Source: Actinobacteria bacterium OV320 (GTDB lineage: Bacteria; Actinomycetota; Actinomycetes; Streptomycetales; Streptomycetaceae). From it: a stretch of 64,000 bases of DNA. Below, piece after piece: positions 34,310 through 42,298 of this stretch (position 1 is the stretch's first letter; each line of letters starts with the position of its first letter). Made by a program: the position numbers and the translations under genes. A model generated the notes under the pieces. The model made no database searches. It was not told the origin of the DNA and saw only the letters and a program-made list of their open reading frames with translations. The DNA lies in the NCBI GenBank assembly GCA_001298545.1, contig LJCX01000001.1, positions 1-64,000 on the forward strand, read 5' to 3'.

Positions 34310-35809
34310 ATGGCCAATCTGGCGCAGTTCCTGGTGGAGACGGCACAGCGGCAGCCGGGACGCCCCGCGCTGCGCCTGGGCGAGCAGGTCACCAGCTATG
34401 CGGAGCTGGACGAGCGCAGCGCCCGCGCCGCCGCGCTGCTCCGGGCCGAGGGCGTGCGGCCGGGGGACCGGGTCGCCCTGATGCTGCCCAACGTTCCCGA
34501 GTTCGTCGTCCTGTACTACGGGGTGCTCCGCGCCGGGGGGATCGTCGTACCGATGAACCCGCTGCTGAAGACGCGGGAGACCGAGTACCACCTCGACGAC
34601 TCCGGGGCGGTGCTGCTGTTCGAATGGCACCAGGCGCCGGGGGAGGGCGCGCAGGGCGCGGCCGCCGCCGGTGTGCGGCACCTGGCCGTCGAACCGGCGG
34701 CCTTCGGCGCGCTGCTGGCCGGGCACGAGCCGCTGTCCGAGGTGGCCGAGACCGGCGTCGACGACGTTGCCGTACTCCTGTACACCTCCGGCACCACCGG
34801 TCGCCCCAAGGGCGCCGCGCTCACGCACGGCGGGCTGCGGCACAACACCGAGGTCAACACGGTCCACGTCCAGCGCATGACACCTCAGGACGTGGTGGTG
34901 GGCTGTCTGCCGCTGTTCCACATCTTCGGCCAGATCTGCACGATGAGCGTGGCCGTCCGCGCCGGCGCCTCCCTGACGCTGATCCCCCGCTTCGAACCGC
35001 AGACCGTGCTGGACGCCATCGCCCGCGACCGGGCCACGGTCTTCGAGGGCGTTCCCACGATGTACGCGGCGCTGCTCCAGCACCCGTCCGAGGTGGACGT
35101 GTCGACGCTGCGGATGTGCATCTCCGGCGGGGCCTCGCTGCCGGTGGAGGTCCTGCACGGCTTCGAGCGGCGCTTCGGCTGTGCGGTGCTGGAGGGCTTC
35201 GGCATGTCCGAGACCAGCCCGGTGGTCACCTTCAACCACCCCGACCGGCCGCGCAAGGCCGGCTCCATCGGCACGCCGATCCGTGATGTGCAGGTGCGGC
35301 TGCTCGACGACAAGGGCCAGGACGTCGCCCCGGGTGAGGTGGGCGAACTGGCCGTGCGCGGCCCGAACGTGATGAAGGGCTACTGGAACCGGCCCGAGGA
35401 GACCGCGACCGCCATGCCGGACGGCTGGCTGCGCTCCGGCGACCTCGCGCGGCAGGACGAGGACGGCTACCTGTACATCGTGGACCGCAAGAAGGACATG
35501 ATCATCCGTGGCGGCTACAACGTCTATCCGCGGGAGATGGAAGAGGTCCTGCACGAGCACCCGGCCGTCGCCCTGGCCGCCGTGGTGGGCGTGCCGCACA
35601 CCCACCTGGGCGAGGAGATCGCCGCCGCGGTCGTCCTGCGCCCGGGTGCCCATGCCACTCCCGACGAGCTGAGGGAGTTCGTCAAGAGCCGGGTGGCGGC
35701 ATACAAGTACCCGCGTGAGGTGTGGCTCGTGGACACCCTGCCGACCGGCCCCAGCGGCAAGATCCTCAAGCGCGAGATCACCGCGCCGGTCGGACCGGGC
35801 CGGGGCTGA
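34310..35809 (+). CDS. Long-chain acyl-CoA synthetase (AMP-forming)
   Basis: 499 residues. The adenylate-forming motifs are all present: P-loop LLYTSGTTGRPKGAALTHGG (about 158-177), GFGMSETSPVV, WLRSGDLARQDEDGYLYIVDRKKD and the C-terminal lysine in GPSGKILKREI. It activates a carboxylic acid, most likely a medium- or long-chain fatty acid, to its CoA thioester through an acyl-adenylate. The chain-length preference cannot be read from the sequence. Normal length, cytosolic. Divergent from the PucR gene, with GGAGG 6 bp before the ATG. Confidence 0.92.
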   Translation: MANLAQFLVETAQRQPGRPALRLGEQVTSYAELDERSARAAALLRAEGVRPGDRVALMLPNVPEFVVLYYGVLRAGGIVVPMNPLLKTRETEYHLDDSGAVLLFEWHQAPGEGAQGAAAAGVRHLAVEPAAFGALLAGHEPLSEVAETGVDDVAVLLYTSGTTGRPKGAALTHGGLRHNTEVNTVHVQRMTPQDVVVGCLPLFHIFGQICTMSVAVRAGASLTLIPRFEPQTVLDAIARDRATVFEGVPTMYAALLQHPSEVDVSTLRMCISGGASLPVEVLHGFERRFGCAVLEGFGMSETSPVVTFNHPDRPRKAGSIGTPIRDVQVRLLDDKGQDVAPGEVGELAVRGPNVMKGYWNRPEETATAMPDGWLRSGDLARQDEDGYLYIVDRKKDMIIRGGYNVYPREMEEVLHEHPAVALAAVVGVPHTHLGEEIAAAVVLRPGAHATPDELREFVKSRVAAYKYPREVWLVDTLPTGPSGKILKREITAPVGPGRG

Positions 35810-35864
35810 GACCGGGGCCGGACACCGACGCAGAGCCTGCGGGGAGATCAACTACGCTGCCCCC

Positions 35865-36800
35865 ATGGCTGATTCGGAGGTTGCCGCCACGGGCTGTGAG
35901 CGACTGGCCCGGCTCGTGGCACCACCGGCCGAACCGGTGGACGCCTCCGGGGACTGGGCCGCCGTGCAGGACAGGATCGGCGGTCGGCTGCCCGCCGACT
36001 ACCGACGGCTCGTGGAGACCTACGGCTGGGGGGAGTTCTGCGACTACCTCTACCTCCGCACGCCGTTCGGCACGAGCAGGCACAACGGCATCGAACGGCA
36101 GATGGCCGACCTCAATTCTCCCGCACCTACCGCTCCTCCCGCAGCCACCGCTCCTCCCGCACGGGAGCGTGAGCTCCACCCGCGTCCCTCGCACCCGGCC
36201 TCGGGCGCCGGCCCGGCCGAGCTGTTGATCTGGGGCACGACGATGGACGCCGACCGGTTGTGCTGGCTCACCGGTGGGGCTCCCGACGAGTGGCCGGTCG
36301 TGGTGTGGAGCAGCGAGGGCCGGCACGAGACGCATCACCTGGGCGCGGCCGATTTCCTCGCCGGATGGGTCGGCGGCCACGTCGGCTCCCACCTGCTCGC
36401 GGACATGGAGCCGGACCTGGCACCGTGGTTCAACACCTTCCGCCCTCGGACGCATCGCTGCCTGCGACTGTCCGCAGGCCCTCGTGTTGCCGCCGAGTGC
36501 CTGCGGGTCCTGCGCGACGCACTTGCTCCCACCGTCGACCGGGGGTCGTGGTACTCCGAGGACGGCGAGTTGGGACAGGACCACTTCGCGACCGTCGACA
36601 CCGACTGGCATCTCACCTACGACGCGGACCGCCCCCACCGGATCCGGATCGCCTTTCCGCCCGAAGACGGCGAACGGGTTCGGCAGCGTCTCTTCGCCGC
36701 CGTTGCGCTCATGGGGTGCGAGGTGCTGCAGGTGACGACGGCGGCCGGAACGCCCCTGGCAGCCTGGCACGCACCCACAGACGACGACCGGTCCGCCTGA
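35865..36800 (+). CDS. SMI1/KNR4 (SUKH) family protein
   Basis: 311 residues from the ATG at 35865. WAAVQDRIGGRLPADYRRLVETYGWGEFCDYLYL is the SUKH N-terminal signature. A proline/alanine linker (APTAPPAATAPPA), coded by two near-identical 18-bp units near 36125-36160, interrupts the domain before PAELLIWGTTMDADRLCWLT. SUKH proteins often serve as immunity proteins to secreted polymorphic toxins, but no toxin is adjacent. A -10-like TACGCT lies 7 bp before the ATG, so the transcript may be leaderless. C-terminal 120 residues look folded but unassigned. Confidence 0.82.
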   Translation: MADSEVAATGCERLARLVAPPAEPVDASGDWAAVQDRIGGRLPADYRRLVETYGWGEFCDYLYLRTPFGTSRHNGIERQMADLNSPAPTAPPAATAPPARERELHPRPSHPASGAGPAELLIWGTTMDADRLCWLTGGAPDEWPVVVWSSEGRHETHHLGAADFLAGWVGGHVGSHLLADMEPDLAPWFNTFRPRTHRCLRLSAGPRVAAECLRVLRDALAPTVDRGSWYSEDGELGQDHFATVDTDWHLTYDADRPHRIRIAFPPEDGERVRQRLFAAVALMGCEVLQVTTAAGTPLAAWHAPTDDDRSA

Positions 36801-36841
36801 CCTGTCCCGGCCCATCCGCCCCACGAAAAAGGAACCTCGGC

Positions 36842-37516
36842 ATGGCCGTCATCCACCGCACCGTCCTCGAGCCGACCAAGCTGGAACTGCTCACCTCCTG
36901 GCTGCCCACCCGGCCGTGGTACGCGGGCGGCACGGGCGCACCAGAACTGGCCAAGGCCGGGGGCTTCCGGCTGGACGACCCCGAGGGCGAGGTCGGGATC
37001 GAGTTCCTCGTGGTCACCGATACCTCCGGCAGCCGTCCGGTCACCTATCTGGTGCCGTTGACCTATCGCGGGGCCCCGCTCGAAGGGGCGGAACACGCCC
37101 TCGTCGGCATCATGGAGCACGGGGTGCTGGGGCGGCGCTGGGCCTACGACGGCTGCCACGACCCGGTGCTGGTCGCCCAGTTGGCGGCGCTCGTCGAGCG
37201 CCGGGTCCAGGCCCAGGCCCAGAACACCAGCGATGTCCCCGACCGGGAGGTCACCCGCTCCTGTAGGGGTGACGGTGGCACCCCCACCGACTCCATGGCC
37301 GGCGCCGCGGACGACCCACAGGGCACCGAGCTGCCCGCACCGCAGGGCACGACACTCCGTCTGCACCGGGTGCTGCGTCCTGCCCCGGACGACGAGCCGC
37401 TGCCGCCCGCGCAGGCGGTCGGCCATGTCGCCGGCTCCTGGGCACTCCCGGACGGCACTCGCGCGCGAGGACTCTTCGTCGTCCTGCACGACGGCGCATC
37501 GCCGGCCGAACACTGA
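36842..37516 (+). CDS. Stand-alone maltokinase N-terminal cap-like protein
   Basis: 224 residues, ATG at 36842 with AAAAAGGAA upstream. VIHRTVLEPTKLELLTSWLPTRPWY followed by FRLDDPEGEVGIEFLVVTD and VTYLVPLTYRGAPLEGAEHALVGIMEHGVLGRRWAYDG matches the N-terminal cap domain of actinobacterial maltokinases (Pep2/Mak). The catalytic kinase domain is missing: only the cap plus a 90-residue tail remains. Such cap-only proteins occur in Streptomyces, sometimes annotated as glucan-branching proteins. A link to maltose-1-phosphate metabolism is plausible but not shown. Next gene overlaps by one base. Confidence 0.8.
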   Translation: MAVIHRTVLEPTKLELLTSWLPTRPWYAGGTGAPELAKAGGFRLDDPEGEVGIEFLVVTDTSGSRPVTYLVPLTYRGAPLEGAEHALVGIMEHGVLGRRWAYDGCHDPVLVAQLAALVERRVQAQAQNTSDVPDREVTRSCRGDGGTPTDSMAGAADDPQGTELPAPQGTTLRLHRVLRPAPDDEPLPPAQAVGHVAGSWALPDGTRARGLFVVLHDGASPAEH

Positions 37517-37842
37517 TGAAGAGCGCGGATCGGGGTACCTGGGCCCACATGGCACAGAAAACTGATCACGTCGAATCCGTGCGTGCCGTCCGGCAGCTGC
37601 GGCGCATCCGCCCTGTCTACGCGGGCGGTGCGGCCTTGTGGGCCGCATCGGCTGTCTGGACGGGATGGGACGATCCCGGGAGTCGGCAGATGTGGGTGTC
37701 GGTGCTCTTCCTGGTGGTCTTCGCCGGTCTCCTGTCCGTGACTTCGCTGTGGCTGTGGCGTCAGCAGACGGCCGGCGAGGGCAGGTCCGTGCACCACGCC
37801 GCCCCACGAAGGACGGCCACGCGTCGCCACGCCAATGCTTGA
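37516..37842 (+). CDS. Small two-span membrane protein
   Basis: 108 residues if started at the ATG overlapping the previous stop (TGATG), or 97 from ATG 37549. Two hydrophobic segments (YAGGAALWAASAVWTGW and WVSVLFLVVFAGLLSVTSLWLW) form a hairpin with a basic tail. The stop lies inside a 14-bp tandem repeat, so the last residues may vary. No function can be assigned. Coupling with the maltokinase-cap gene suggests co-expression. Confidence 0.65.
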   Translation: MKSADRGTWAHMAQKTDHVESVRAVRQLRRIRPVYAGGAALWAASAVWTGWDDPGSRQMWVSVLFLVVFAGLLSVTSLWLWRQQTAGEGRSVHHAAPRRTATRRHANA

Positions 37843-37922
37843 GGGCCACGCCTGAGGGCCAATGCCTGAGGGCTGACGCCTGAGGGCTGACGGCTGTGGG
37901 CTGCGGGTTGCGGGTTGCGCTC
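37840..37922. repeat. 14-bp tandem repeat, about six diverging copies
   Basis: Units beginning 37840, 37853, 37867, 37881, 37895 and 37909 follow a TGAGGGCTGACGCC consensus, decaying toward TGCGGGTTGCGCTC. The first unit includes the stop codon of the small membrane protein gene. The array ends 86 bp before the tRNA gene. Confidence 0.85.
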
Positions 37923-38008
37923 GGGCCCTCCGCCTGTCTCGGTGTCCGCCGGGGCAGGGGCCGATAAATCCATCGCCCGCCGCCGCCTCGGCGTCCTACA
38001 GTGAAGGC

Positions 38009-38082
38009 CGCCGGGTGGAGCAGGTAGGCAGCTCGCTGGGCTCATAACCCAGAGGTCGCGGGTTCAAATCCCGCCTCGGCCA
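38009..38082 (+). tRNA. tRNA-Met (CAT), initiator type, with atypical acceptor stem
   Basis: A 74-nt cloverleaf without encoded CCA. The anticodon CAT is at 38043-38045. The anticodon stem has three consecutive G:C pairs (GGG/CCC), the D stem has the A11:T24 pair, and the 5' base C1 faces C72 and cannot pair: three marks of an initiator tRNA. The acceptor stem (CGCCGGG with CTCGGCC) differs from the CGCGGGG stem of usual bacterial initiator tRNAs and contains one G-T wobble. T stem GCGGG/CCCGC with loop TTCAAAT. A -10-like TACAGT at 37997-38002 would start transcription about at the mature 5' end. Confidence 0.93.
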
Positions 38083-38086
38083 CGAA

Positions 38087-38120
38087 GACCGGGCCCGCCG
38101 CACACGCGGCGCGCCCGGTC
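38087..38120 (+). terminator. Strong hairpin after the tRNA gene
   Basis: GACCGGGC and GCCCGGTC flank an inner CGCCGC/GCGGCG stem with ACAC loop, giving a near-perfect 14-15-bp stem 4 bases after the tRNA. Typical U-less Streptomyces terminator. Confidence 0.8.
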
Positions 38121-38386
38121 CTGCGTTGTGGCGTGACGCCGACGGGCCTCGGCGGCAGAACGCCCCGGGCCCGCTCACCGCGTGCGCGGGGCGTCTCTCC
38201 GGACGCCCGCCCGGCTCGCAAGGGTGTCCGCGCTCCCCGCCGCGCCCGCCTCGCCCGCCTCGCGGAGAATTGCCGATTGCCGCGCGGGGTGTTCGATGTT
38301 CCCATGGGGTCGCGGTACCGCCGCGAAGTGACGTGCGGTACGGCGTGGCCTTCGCGCGCGTGCGACTCGACCGATGGGGAGTGCTC

Positions 38387-38845
38387 ATGTCAGGACAGTT
38401 CGAAGCGACGGTGGAGGTCGATCGGGCTGTCGAGGAGGTGTTCGCCTACCTCGCCGACGGGCGCAACGATCCGCAGTTCAGTCCCCGTGTGCTCAAGATC
38501 GAGCGGATTCCCGATGCCCCGACCACGGTGGGAACCGTCTTTCGGAGCACGGTCAAGGACGCCGGGATGAAGACCGCCAGAGAGTTCCGCATCACGGCTC
38601 TCGAAGCACCCGTGAAGATCCGGTGGGCCGAGGCCTCGAAGAACACCGTGACGGTACGTGAGGGCGGTTACGACCTGGAGCCGCTGCCCGGCGGCGGAAC
38701 CCGGGTCCGTATCTTCAACGTTCTCGAAGGCCACGGGCTGGGCAAGCTCCTCGTCGGCCTGGCGCTCGCCGCCGCTCGCAAGGACGCCCCCGGTTTCGGT
38801 TCCCGCATCAAGACGGCGGCCGAGGCGGCGATCGTGCCACGCTGA
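38387..38845 (+). CDS. SRPBCC-family protein
   Basis: 152 residues. The N-terminus GQFEATVEVDRAVEEVFAYLADGRNDPQFSPRV and later strands match polyketide-cyclase/dehydrase-type START-like proteins, which bind small hydrophobic ligands. The ATG at 38387 is preferred because the fold starts there, although the frame is open much further upstream. No partner enzyme is adjacent. Convergent with the small hydrophobic protein gene, with a short TTCCCC/GGGGAA hairpin at about 38886-38901 between them. Confidence 0.82.
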   Translation: MSGQFEATVEVDRAVEEVFAYLADGRNDPQFSPRVLKIERIPDAPTTVGTVFRSTVKDAGMKTAREFRITALEAPVKIRWAEASKNTVTVREGGYDLEPLPGGGTRVRIFNVLEGHGLGKLLVGLALAAARKDAPGFGSRIKTAAEAAIVPR

Positions 38846-38909
38846 TGGACCGATGGCGGCGTCGTCGTCGGCGTCGCCGGCGTCGTTTCCCCGTCCGGGG
38901 AAGCGCCGG

Positions 38910-39083
38910 TCAGCGGGCGATACGGTGTTTCCTTCCGCCGCGGCGGAACCGCAGCCCGGCGTAGAAGAGATCGGCGAGAAGGACCAAGGCGCCGATGATC
39001 AGCAGGTAGAACAGCCCGTGGACCGCGAATCCGATGATGCCCAGGACGAGGGCCACGAGGATCAGAAACAGAAACAGGCTCAT
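38910..39083 (-). CDS. 57-residue hydrophobic membrane protein
   Basis: Minus-strand ATG at 39083 opens a 57-codon frame ending TGA at 38910. The product is almost entirely hydrophobic for 45 residues (MSLFLFLILVALVLGIIGFA, then two more short spans) and ends in RRGGRKHRIAR, so it is a small membrane hairpin with a basic cytoplasmic tail. It resembles the stress-associated lmo0937/hydrophobic-protein class. It lies 25 bp after the PRC-barrel gene and is probably co-transcribed with it. Confidence 0.75.
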   Translation of the reverse strand: MSLFLFLILVALVLGIIGFAVHGLFYLLIIGALVLLADLFYAGLRFRRGGRKHRIAR

Positions 39084-39108
39084 TCGCTCTCCCGGCGGCC
39101 TCGATGTG

Positions 39109-39465
39109 TCAGCGACGGGCGAGGCGACGCTCGCCGCCGGCGCCCGGCGCGTAGTCCAGTTCGTAGTGCGCGAAGATCTTCGGTTCCTCCGGGGCAGGCA
39201 GTTCGCCGTCGAGATCGATCGACGGGGCCTTCTTCACCGCGGTCCTGGCGTGGGCGACCTTCAGGTAGCCCGGACCGACCGTCGCGCCGAGGAGCGGCAC
39301 GAACACCAGACGGCGACGGGTGGGCAGCCCGACCGTCACCGTGGCGAAGCTGGGCATGTCGGTCCCGGTGTCCACATAGACCGACTCCAGGATGCCGATC
39401 TTGTGCCCCTGCGGGTCCACCACGTCGTGACCGCGCCACTCACGGATATCGCTTGGCTCGAACAT
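39109..39465 (-). CDS. PRC-barrel domain protein
   Basis: 118 residues. DIREWRGHDVVDPQGHKIGILESVYVDTGTDMPSFATV is the standard PRC-barrel start (the fold shared by RimM and photosynthetic reaction-centre H subunit), continuing to LVFVPLLGATVGPGYLKVAHA. The C-terminus is an acidic-proline linker and basic end. In Streptomyces these occur with stress- and envelope-related small genes, as here. Ligand or partner unknown. Confidence 0.85.
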   Translation of the reverse strand: MFEPSDIREWRGHDVVDPQGHKIGILESVYVDTGTDMPSFATVTVGLPTRRRLVFVPLLGATVGPGYLKVAHARTAVKKAPSIDLDGELPAPEEPKIFAHYELDYAPGAGGERRLARR

Positions 39466-39553
39466 CAGCTACCTCCGCAGATGCGGGTACCCGCGTTCGC
39501 GTCTCCGATGTCATGCGCACACGCCACGGCCGCACACGCGGAAGGACGTGCCG

Positions 39554-39781
39554 ATGCGCTTCGGCCTCACCGTCGCACCGGACGACGCGCCGGCACACCG
39601 CGTCGAGATCACGCAGCACATCAACCTCGTCGAACTCCCCGTCTGCCGACCGCACGGCATCCTGGTCGTCCAGTACCCCCCGGACCGGCCGTGGCGGGTG
39701 AGCATCGCCCGCCCCGAAGGTACGGCGGCCCTGGAGGCGGACGGAGCGGGCAAGGTGGTGCGGCGTACCGCGGCACGCTGA
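39554..39781 (+). CDS. Small hypothetical protein
   Basis: 75 residues from the ATG at 39554 (GGAAGGA about 8 bp upstream; a GTG two codons earlier is possible). RFGLTVAPDDAPAHRVEITQHINLVELPVCRPHGILVVQYPPDRP has normal codon use and a beta-rich look. It is divergent from the PRC-barrel gene with a 90-bp spacer. No function is recognised; coding status is likely but not certain. Confidence 0.5.
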   Translation: MRFGLTVAPDDAPAHRVEITQHINLVELPVCRPHGILVVQYPPDRPWRVSIARPEGTAALEADGAGKVVRRTAAR

Positions 39782-39926
39782 CCCGTGCCCGGCCGGAAAC
39801 CCGGATGACCGGGGCCGTCCGCCGCGTGCGGATGCGTGAACGGGCCGGTGGCGCGAGTCTGGGAGTGACGACCGACCACTCGTATCGGCCGGGCCCGGGC
39901 GCGGCATTCGGTCCGAGGAGAGCGCC

Positions 39927-40154
39927 ATGCCGAAGAAGGACGGCCCGAGCAAGGGCGACAAGGTCTCGTGGAAGAGCCACGGCCAGAACGTGACCGGGAA
40001 GGTGAAGAGGAAGATCACCGATCGTACGGAGGCGGCCGGCCGCACGGTCGACGCCTCGCGTGAGGAGCCGCAGTACGAGGTGGAGAGCGACAAGACCGGC
40101 CGCTCCGCCGTGCACAAGCCGGGTGCCCTGCGCAAGAAGGGCGGCCGGTCCTGA
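39927..40154 (+). CDS. DUF2945 (TUDOR-like) protein
   Basis: 75 residues. GDKVSWKSHGQNVTGKVKRKITDRTEAAGRTVDASREEPQYEVESDKTGRSAVHKPGAL matches the DUF2945/hypervirulence-associated TUDOR-like domain, a small beta barrel with many lysines. Its stop shares one base with the next ATG (TGATGG), so the broken DUF3140 gene is coupled to it. These two domains are common neighbours in actinobacteria. Confidence 0.85.
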   Translation: MPKKDGPSKGDKVSWKSHGQNVTGKVKRKITDRTEAAGRTVDASREEPQYEVESDKTGRSAVHKPGALRKKGGRS

Positions 40155-40386
40155 TGGCGGGGAAGCAGCAGCGGGCCGCCGACCGTGACGAGACCGTCGA
40201 CACGTTCCACGAGGCGGTCGACATGACCGCCGGGCGGCTGGAGACGTGGCCGGCCACCGACGAGTCGAAGAGTGTCGGCCAGAGCGACCGCGGCGAGAGC
40301 GTCGGCCACGCCTCAGGGCGGAGCATCATCAAGCTCCTCCGTGGCGCCACTCCCTCATGAACTGGGGCCACGATCCCAAGAATTGA
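40154..40386 (+). pseudogene. DUF3140 gene with internal deletion and frameshift
   Basis: The 68-residue frame 40154-40360 gives the N-terminal half of DUF3140 (DETVDTFHEAVDMTAGRLETWPATDESKSVGQ, GESVGHASGRSIIKLL) and then ends after eight unrelated residues. In a different frame, from 40342, the DNA reads WRHSLMNWGHDPKN and stops at 40384-40386, which matches the expected DUF3140 C-terminus (WRYSLMNWGHDP). The middle part, roughly 35 residues, is absent. A single out-of-frame deletion near 40335-40342 explains both. Confidence 0.75.
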
Positions 40387-40525
40387 CCCGCGACGACACG
40401 CAAGCGAGCAAGAGAAGTCCGCGCCGACCGACCACGACAACACGCCACGAACGCCTACAACGTGGCCTCCAAGGTCACGGACTTGACACCGCCGTCCGGC
40501 ACCGAAGTCGTTCGCGGTGACGCGC

Positions 40526-40756
40526 TTATCGGCGGTCCGGGCCGTGTTCCCAGGTTTTTGGGCCGCCGCCTCGCCACTCGATCAGGGGGGACGACTCGAC
40601 GTAGGCCTCGTCGGCGTCGTTCAACCCGGTCTCGCGGAGGAACTCCGCGACGTCCAGCAGGCCGTACGCCATCCCCAGGAAGTGGTCACCGGCGCGCACC
40701 CGTCGCCCGCCGTCCGCGGCGGGTGGGTAGATCACGACGGGGTGCGCGAGGCCCAT
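40526..40756 (-). CDS. Small conserved hypothetical protein
   Basis: 76 residues from the ATG at 40756 to a TAA. GLAHPVVIYPPAADGGRRVRAGDHFLGMAYGLLDVAEFLRETGLNDADE is unmistakably protein-like, with SSPLIEWRGGGPKTWEH at the end, and I recall similar short Streptomyces proteins. Function unknown; no cysteine or membrane segment. The frame extends upstream to 40936, but that part is arginine-rich noise. Divergent from the GH16-like gene. Confidence 0.65.
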   Translation of the reverse strand: MGLAHPVVIYPPAADGGRRVRAGDHFLGMAYGLLDVAEFLRETGLNDADEAYVESSPLIEWRGGGPKTWEHGPDRR

Positions 40757-40971
40757 GGCAACAGCGTGCGCCCCTCGCCGACCAAGCGCATGCGGGGCAA
40801 CGGTGGAGTGGGCGCGCCCGGTACGGACGCCGCCCGGTCCGCGCCCCGCGCGTGCGCTGCGCCGAACGGGTGAATCGCGGGCCGGGCGAATTCTGGCGTC
40901 GCATGGCCGAGGCTGCGCTGGGGAGAAATCCGGCATGTGATGCCGTATCCGGCGACAGAGGGAGGCCTCGG

Positions 40972-41643
40972 GTGAGCGCAGTCGTCTTCACCGCTGATTT
41001 CTCCTCCGACCGTCAGTGGGTGGCGGGCCGTTCCTGGGCCTATCCCGACGGCGGCCCCACCAATCCCGGCGACAACAAGCTGGACCACCTCACGGCCGAC
41101 CCCTCGTACTCCCGCACCGGCACGTTCCGCGCCACGCGCAGAGCCGACGGTCTGTGGGACGCGGGCCTGTTGACCACGGAGGAGAGTGCGGAGGGCTTCA
41201 TGGTCCGCACCGGAGACCGCCTCGACACCAGGGTGCGCCTGCCCACCGGGCAGGGTGCCTGGCCGGCGATCTGGACCTGGCGGGACGGAGGCAACGAGGT
41301 GGACGTGTTCGAGTACCACCCGGACAACCCCGACCTTCTGGAGTTGAGCAACCATGTACGCGAGGGCCACAGTTACGTGCGCGACGAAGCCGTCAGCCCC
41401 GGTGGTGTCATCGATCTGAGCGTGACCTTCGGCAGGCGCAGCGTGGTCTGGTCGCTGAACGGGGAGCGGATCTTCGCCGACGGACGGGGTGTCGGGTCCT
41501 CCTGGCACGCCTACCTCATCGTCAACCTCTCAGTGTGCGCGGGCCGTTACCACCCGCCTCCGGACGACGCCGCAACCGAGTTGTCGTACGGGGTGGAGAG
41601 CCTGGTGGTGCGCCGTGCCGTGGACCGGGGCTCCGGCCCCTGA
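40972..41643 (+). CDS. GH16-like beta-glucanase-fold protein without signal peptide
   Basis: 223 residues from the GTG at 40972 with GGGAGG 8 bp upstream. FTADFSSDRQWVAGRSWAYPDGGP is a typical GH16 first strand, and GNEVDVFEYHP carries the ExDxxE catalytic motif, so nucleophile and acid/base glutamates are present. It is a compact single domain. Most GH16 enzymes are exported, but no signal peptide or lipobox is seen even in the longer open frame. It may act in the cytoplasm, leave by another route, or be non-enzymatic; intended substrate unknown. Confidence 0.72.
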   Translation: MSAVVFTADFSSDRQWVAGRSWAYPDGGPTNPGDNKLDHLTADPSYSRTGTFRATRRADGLWDAGLLTTEESAEGFMVRTGDRLDTRVRLPTGQGAWPAIWTWRDGGNEVDVFEYHPDNPDLLELSNHVREGHSYVRDEAVSPGGVIDLSVTFGRRSVVWSLNGERIFADGRGVGSSWHAYLIVNLSVCAGRYHPPPDDAATELSYGVESLVVRRAVDRGSGP

Positions 41644-41772
41644 CGGGTGGGGGCGACGCGACGGTGACGTCGACGAGAGGGCCGACGGTAATCCGGGTGC
41701 GGTGGGGTAGAGGGACGTCGATCGGCCCCTCATCGTGGTGGCCGGATGTCTTTCGTCGAGAAGGAGCCGAGC

Positions 41773-42201
41773 ATGACCGACGAGGCCTACCTGTTTCTGC
41801 TGGACGACGCCGACGTGCCCCTCGGGGTGGCTCCGGCCACCGTCGGTGACCTCGCCTGCATGGACACCACGGCGGTACGCGCGTGGCTGAACGCGCAGGG
41901 AAGCACGGCGACGTCCCCCCGTCTGCGACTCCTGCCGCCGGAGGAGAGGACGGCCGTTCCCGAGGGAGCGGAACGGCTGCCGGTCCCGCTGAGCGAGGAG
42001 GAACTGAGCCGGGTGCGGCATCGGACGGCGTCGGCGGCGCACACCCGGGTCGAGGAGGAGTTGCTCGCCTATCGCGATTGTGCCGACGGCAGGGACGAGC
42101 TGATCGGGCGGGCACTGGCCGCCGGCGTGCCGCCGCACCGCATCGTGGAACTGACCGGTGTGGATCCCGCGACGGTGACCGCGGCGGCCGGCGGTCGGTG
42201 A
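41773..42201 (+). CDS. Hypothetical protein with helix-turn-helix-like C-terminus
   Basis: 142 residues from the ATG at 41773 (GAAGGAG upstream; ATG 41746 is possible). The N-terminus TDEAYLFLLDDADVPLGVAP is acidic; the C-terminal 60 residues are helical and end GRALAAGVPPHRIVELTGVDPATVTAAAGG, which resembles the helix-turn-helix of sigma-70 region-4-like or Xre-type proteins. DNA binding is a guess from that pattern. Confidence 0.62.
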   Translation: MTDEAYLFLLDDADVPLGVAPATVGDLACMDTTAVRAWLNAQGSTATSPRLRLLPPEERTAVPEGAERLPVPLSEEELSRVRHRTASAAHTRVEEELLAYRDCADGRDELIGRALAAGVPPHRIVELTGVDPATVTAAAGGR

Positions 42202-42298
42202 CCCGCCCGCCGTACGCGCGTAGGCGGGCGAGGGCGGTCGGGCGACGGGCGGCCGACCCGATCGGAGGGTGTGGAGTCGGGGGGTGCGGAGCGGCGCG

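Noticed and set aside
37549..37842. Alternative shorter start (ATG 37549) for the small membrane protein
   Set aside because: Possible, but the ATG at 37516 is directly coupled to the previous stop and neither has a clear ribosome site. Kept the coupled start and noted the alternative.
39440..40309. 289-codon minus-strand frame over the DUF2945 and DUF3140 genes
   Set aside because: The plus strand encodes a recognisable domain in this interval, and the minus frame has no family resemblance.
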